NCBI GenBank assembly: GCA_014729315.1
Contig: WJKD01000228.1
Span: 1 to 8,558, forward strand
Direction of reading: 5' to 3'
Length of the DNA: 8,558 nt
From: Promethearchaeota archaeon
GTDB lineage: Archaea; Asgardarchaeota; Lokiarchaeia; Sigynarchaeales; SOKP01
Part shown: piece after piece, positions 6,276 to 8,558 of the stretch
Numbering within the stretch: position 1 is the stretch's first letter
Layout of the letters: each line of letters begins with the position of its first letter
Translations under genes and position numbers: made by a program
The notes under the pieces: model-generated
Seen by the model: the letters and a program-made list of their open reading frames with translations, nothing else
The model's database searches: none
What the model was told of the DNA's origin: nothing

Positions 6276-6301
6276 TATTTATTAACCAATAATAATAAAT
6301 A
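6276..6301. promoter_or_regulatory. inverted repeat in a divergent promoter
   Basis: TATTTATTA (6276-6284) and its perfect complement TAATAAATA (6293-6301) are separated by 8 bases, midway between the divergent ligase and coiled-coil genes. It could be an operator serving both directions, and a TATA-like TTTATAT for the plus strand follows at 6304-6310. The arms contain only A and T, so chance is a serious alternative. Confidence 0.25.
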
Positions 6302-6341
6302 GTTTTATATCGATAAATCTTTTTTATTCTTAGATAGATTT

Positions 6342-6929
6342 ATGAAAGAAATGAGCAAGGATTCTGACCTAGAAAAATTAACGGACATTCTCAGTAGTGT
6401 TCGAGAACTTTATTATAAAAAGAAGGAACAATTAGAGGATCTAAAACTTGAAATAGAAAAAATCAAAGATGTCTTAAACCAGCTTAATTCCATGGTCTCT
6501 AACAAATCCTTTCACGGTGCAGACGAAATTTACCAAAGTAAAACAATTGGTTTCACTAAAGAGAATATTGAAGAATATGTCGAAGATAAAAATAATAATA
6601 AAGGTTCAAAATTAAAAAGAAAAATTTTTTCTAAAAATCGAGAATCTCTGGTCTGCGTATTAAGTTTTACCGATTTCAAGACGATTGAGATTAAGTTTCT
6701 TAATCCAAATGACCTCATGATAAAAGAAACCCTCGATAAGTTCATCAATATTTTTTTAAAAGGTGCTTTAATTCAAATTAAGGAAAATAATCCCGAATTA
6801 GATCTCCATTATTCTTATTATAAAAATAGCGATATTATTGAAGCTATATTGATTAAAAATGTTAATTCTATGGACGATTATGATTTAATAACCGATAAAG
6901 TTGAAGATTTATTAGCATCCTTAAAATAA
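6342..6929 (+). CDS. coiled-coil protein with C-terminal alpha/beta domain, function unknown
   Basis: I do not recognise this 195-residue soluble protein. Residues about 8-52 form a strongly charged heptad-like helix (many Lys, Glu and Leu), a probable coiled coil. A polar linker follows (about 53-100), ending in a Lys-rich patch (KGSKLKRK, 87-94). The C-terminal part (about 102-193) alternates predicted strands and helices: LVCVLSF, TIEIKFL, a helix at 126-141, ALIQIKE, LHYSYY, EAILIK and a final helix at 177-193. This resembles a small alpha/beta domain such as the longin/roadblock or profilin-like folds common in Asgard archaea, but that is a guess from pattern only. ATG at 6342 is used; a second ATG at 6351 is possible. 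There is no signal peptide. It is divergent from the ligase gene. Confidence 0.75.
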   Translation: MKEMSKDSDLEKLTDILSSVRELYYKKKEQLEDLKLEIEKIKDVLNQLNSMVSNKSFHGADEIYQSKTIGFTKENIEEYVEDKNNNKGSKLKRKIFSKNRESLVCVLSFTDFKTIEIKFLNPNDLMIKETLDKFINIFLKGALIQIKENNPELDLHYSYYKNSDIIEAILIKNVNSMDDYDLITDKVEDLLASLK

Positions 6930-6950
6930 AAAAATAAATGAGTTTTTAGG

Positions 6951-6974
6951 ATTGTTTTAAGAAAACCCAATTTT
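6951..6974 (+). terminator. weak terminator after the coiled-coil gene
   Basis: About 20 bases after the stop, GTTTT (6954-6958) and AAAAC (6962-6966) can pair around a 3-base loop. Flanking ATT and AAT add a bulged extension, and TTTT ends the element. The stem is weak, but the position suits termination. Confidence 0.3.
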
Positions 6975-7031
6975 GTTAAAATAAAATATATATTTGCATA
7001 TTATTATGTTTATTTAAACTACAAAAAGTTA

Positions 7032-7085
7032 ATATTTCAGAAACTCTTCTTATGATAAGAAGAGAGAATTTTTTGATTGAAATAT
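7032..7085. repeat. nested inverted repeats upstream of the GTPase operon
   Basis: The inner arms CTCTTCTTA (7044-7052) and TAAGAAGAG (7056-7064) are perfect 9-base complements around TGA, followed by a run of six T (7069-7074). Outside them ATATTTCA (7032-7039) pairs perfectly with TGAAATAT (7078-7085). The inner hairpin plus T run could be a terminator for upstream transcription. The outer pair is not needed for that and would enclose the T run, so a regulatory or structured-RNA role is also possible. It lies about 80 bases before the ATG of the 270-residue gene. Confidence 0.5.
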
Positions 7086-7132
7086 ACAACATAGATTTAA
7101 CATTCTGAATATATTAGCGGAAAAACAAAGTC

Positions 7133-7139
7133 TATAAAC
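7133..7139 (+). promoter_or_regulatory. candidate TATA box for the GTPase operon
   Basis: TATAAAC lies about 30 bases before the ATG at 7167. A second candidate, AATATATTA around 7108, would give a longer leader. A GTGAT Shine-Dalgarno-like motif at 7157-7161 precedes the ATG by 5 bases. Confidence 0.3.
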
Positions 7140-7166
7140 AAAATTAAATAAAAATAGTGATAGTGG

Positions 7167-7979
7167 ATGGCAAGAAAGAAAAAGTGGCTTATAATGCCTC
7201 GCGTACATTCCAAGTTTAACGACGAAGCTCTAGAAGAAGTATTAATAAGTAAAGCCGTTGATCTTTTGTCTACAAAAGATAAAGAAGCGCCATCATTTAT
7301 TTTCTTGTGTGGTAGCTTTTTTGATGTGAAAGGGTTTGCTTATTCAGCTCTCAGAGCGTGGAAAGGTGCCGCCAAACCTTCAGAAGATAGCAGTAGGCGT
7401 CCCTTACTCGAAGCAACATTTGCATCCTTATCGGTGTATTTGAGTTCGCTACTCTCGTTGCAATCGGATTTTTATTATGCCTATGACGAAATAAAAGAAA
7501 TCCTCTTAGAGAAAAAGCGGGAAGATCTGTGGTCAATTGTCTCAGAAAAACTTCCTTTTATTTCATTACCTCCAAAGGAAATGTACGGAAAGCAAGTTTC
7601 TCCGATCTCTCCCTATTTTGTAATAAAGCAAGATGAGGACATTATATTAGGAGAGATATATCCTTCCGTATTTCTTACAAGCATTATAACTTCAATAAAA
7701 TCAAGATTCTTTCTATTCTTTCAACATAGAGGTTACACTGCATTCGGATTTTTTAACTCGTTACCTCCTTTAAAAAATTTTGGATTTGAAGAGAAGGTTC
7801 GGGACTTTTCGCAAGATCCAACACAAGAAAATCTTTTGAAGTACGCTAAAAAGGCAAAAAATCTCAAAGAAGTCATGATTGCCTTAATTCACGCACATAA
7901 TAACGCGTATCTCGAACAATTTCTGGTCGATGATTACGAAGTGCTTCTTAATAAATTATTACAAGGAGGAGAGGTGTAG
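7167..7979 (+). CDS. uncharacterised protein coupled to a small GTPase
   Basis: I do not recognise the family of this 270-residue protein. It begins with a basic stretch (ARKKKW, 2-7) and appears soluble, although moderately hydrophobic segments occur (43-51 and about 163-186). The first half looks helical (19-35, 80-99, 104-128), a Pro-rich patch spans about 130-149 (LPPKEMY, SPISPY), and the middle has strand-like segments (150-154, 159-164, 180-197). The C-terminal 60 residues (about 208-265) are helical and charged. Ser and Leu are abundant in 80-100. The stop at 7977-7979 is 4 bases before the ATG of the Ras-like GTPase, and the GTPase's ribosome binding site lies inside this gene. The two are probably translationally coupled, and the protein may be a GTPase partner such as an activator, exchange factor or effector. 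That role is inferred only from position. Confidence 0.75.
   Translation: MARKKKWLIMPRVHSKFNDEALEEVLISKAVDLLSTKDKEAPSFIFLCGSFFDVKGFAYSALRAWKGAAKPSEDSSRRPLLEATFASLSVYLSSLLSLQSDFYYAYDEIKEILLEKKREDLWSIVSEKLPFISLPPKEMYGKQVSPISPYFVIKQDEDIILGEIYPSVFLTSIITSIKSRFFLFFQHRGYTAFGFFNSLPPLKNFGFEEKVRDFSQDPTQENLLKYAKKAKNLKEVMIALIHAHNNAYLEQFLVDDYEVLLNKLLQGGEV
7965..7976 (+). promoter_or_regulatory. ribosome binding site of the small GTPase gene
   Basis: GGAGGAGAGGTG occurs within the last codons of the 270-residue gene and precedes the ATG at 7984 by 7 bases. Its GGAGG and AGGTG parts both match the anti-Shine-Dalgarno sequence, which supports ATG 7984 as the start and coupling of the two genes. Confidence 0.6.
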
Positions 7980-7983
7980 TAGG

Positions 7984-8558
7984 ATGGTAAATATAGGATT
8001 ATTAGGAGACATCAGCGTTGGAAAAACTTCGATTTTAAGACTGTTTGTACGTTATTTAAATAAAGGTGATATTGAGAATGTGGAAGGTGGAAAAAAATGC
8101 ACGGTGGTCAAAACGGATTTTAGCGGTGAAGCAACGATACCAGGAGGCGAAAAGGAAAACGCACTGAACGAAAAAGAAACCAAAACGATACATCCCAATA
8201 GAGTAGTGTTTAGGGAAGATGACAACCAAAAAGCGCATACCATATTCGCACCAGGCGGCGATGCTTCGAGAGCCGTGGTAAAGATGGGTATAATAACCAT
8301 TAGCCGAATCGCTACACAAATAATCAGCGTTTTTTCATGTGATAGAGATATAGAAAGGCAATTCGAATTCTTTAACGACATTCGATTCTTTCCAGATAAA
8401 ATCTTTGTTTGCATAAATAAGGTAGATCTAATTAAGGATGATTTAGAAAACAAATTAAAAGAGATCAAATCCAAGATTGAGAAATTTTTTAAGGAAAGAA
8501 AAATAGATGTGGTTGATTACTTTGTCACTTGCGGGGAGACTATTGAGGGATTTGACGC
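7984..8558 (+). CDS. Ras-superfamily small GTPase with atypical G3 motif, 3' truncated by window
   Basis: The frame is open from ATG 7984 to the window edge (191 residues visible). Motifs in order: P-loop GDISVGKTS (8-16); a long variable segment (25-84) with a possible switch-I Thr near 44; the G3 region IFAPGGDASR (87-96); NKVD (145-148) for guanine recognition; and TCGE (182-185) at the SAxE-like G5 position. In G3 the usual DxxGQ becomes FAPGG, so both the Mg-binding Asp and the catalytic Gln positions differ. This resembles archaeal and bacterial SRPRB/COG2229-like GTPases, where this motif is also altered. It is probably a cytoplasmic or membrane-surface switch working with the upstream protein. 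By eye, 8090-8300 is richer in G and C than the neighbouring genes. The C-terminal helix and any lipid-attachment site lie outside the window. Confidence 0.85.
   Translation, partial: MVNIGLLGDISVGKTSILRLFVRYLNKGDIENVEGGKKCTVVKTDFSGEATIPGGEKENALNEKETKTIHPNRVVFREDDNQKAHTIFAPGGDASRAVVKMGIITISRIATQIISVFSCDRDIERQFEFFNDIRFFPDKIFVCINKVDLIKDDLENKLKEIKSKIEKFFKERKIDVVDYFVTCGETIEGFD

Noticed and set aside
6530..6748. 72-residue minus-strand frame within the coiled-coil gene
   Set aside because: Antisense shadow of a longer frame with convincing coiled-coil periodicity.
7351..7536. 61-residue minus-strand frame within the 270-residue gene
   Set aside because: Antisense shadow with no motif or ribosome binding site.
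8052..8474. Minus-strand frames of 140 and 87 residues opposite the GTPase
   Set aside because: The plus strand encodes a GTPase with recognisable P-loop and NKxD motifs; these frames are shadows.

Overview
The window looks like a piece of an AT-rich archaeal chromosome, and an Asgard (Lokiarchaeia-like) archaeon is my best guess. Direct signs are the strong AT bias, mostly short intergenic gaps, TATA-like boxes, several starts without a Shine-Dalgarno site, and poly-T tracts after genes. Protein content fits too: a MoaD/Urm1-type ubiquitin-like protein ending in Gly-Gly, two polyprenol/dolichol-kinase-family membrane proteins, a RimK/MptN-type glutamate ligase and a small Ras-like GTPase. 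The Asgard label is an inference from gene content; there is no rRNA or marker gene here.

Layout. Positions 1-840 carry a 58-residue lysine-rich microprotein with a repeated (L/V)KKG tetrapeptide, then a 101-residue ubiquitin-like protein, both on the plus strand. Positions 841-3101 (minus) hold two tandem, diverged CTP-dependent polyprenol-kinase-like membrane proteins. A plus-strand Maf nucleotide pyrophosphatase follows (3193-3801) and converges on a minus-strand multi-pass membrane protein of unknown function (3831-4796). Upstream of that, on the minus strand, is a second lysine-rich microprotein (40 residues, 4947-5069) that resembles the first and has a strong GGAGG ribosome binding site. 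Next comes the ATP-grasp ligase (5366-6235, minus), divergent from a coiled-coil protein of unknown function (6342-6929, plus). The right end is a two-gene plus-strand operon: an unrecognised 270-residue protein (7167-7979) and, 4 bases later, a Ras-superfamily GTPase cut off by the window edge (7984-8558).

Functional themes. The two kinases and the unknown membrane protein suggest membrane lipid or polyprenyl-carrier metabolism. The ligase points to cofactor glutamylation or protein modification. The GTPase and its coupled partner are a likely functional pair.

The least conventional items are the two related lysine-rich microproteins, the GTPase whose G3 motif lacks both the Asp and the catalytic Gln positions, and the nested inverted repeat ahead of the GTPase operon. 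I saw no tRNA, rRNA, CRISPR array or transposase.
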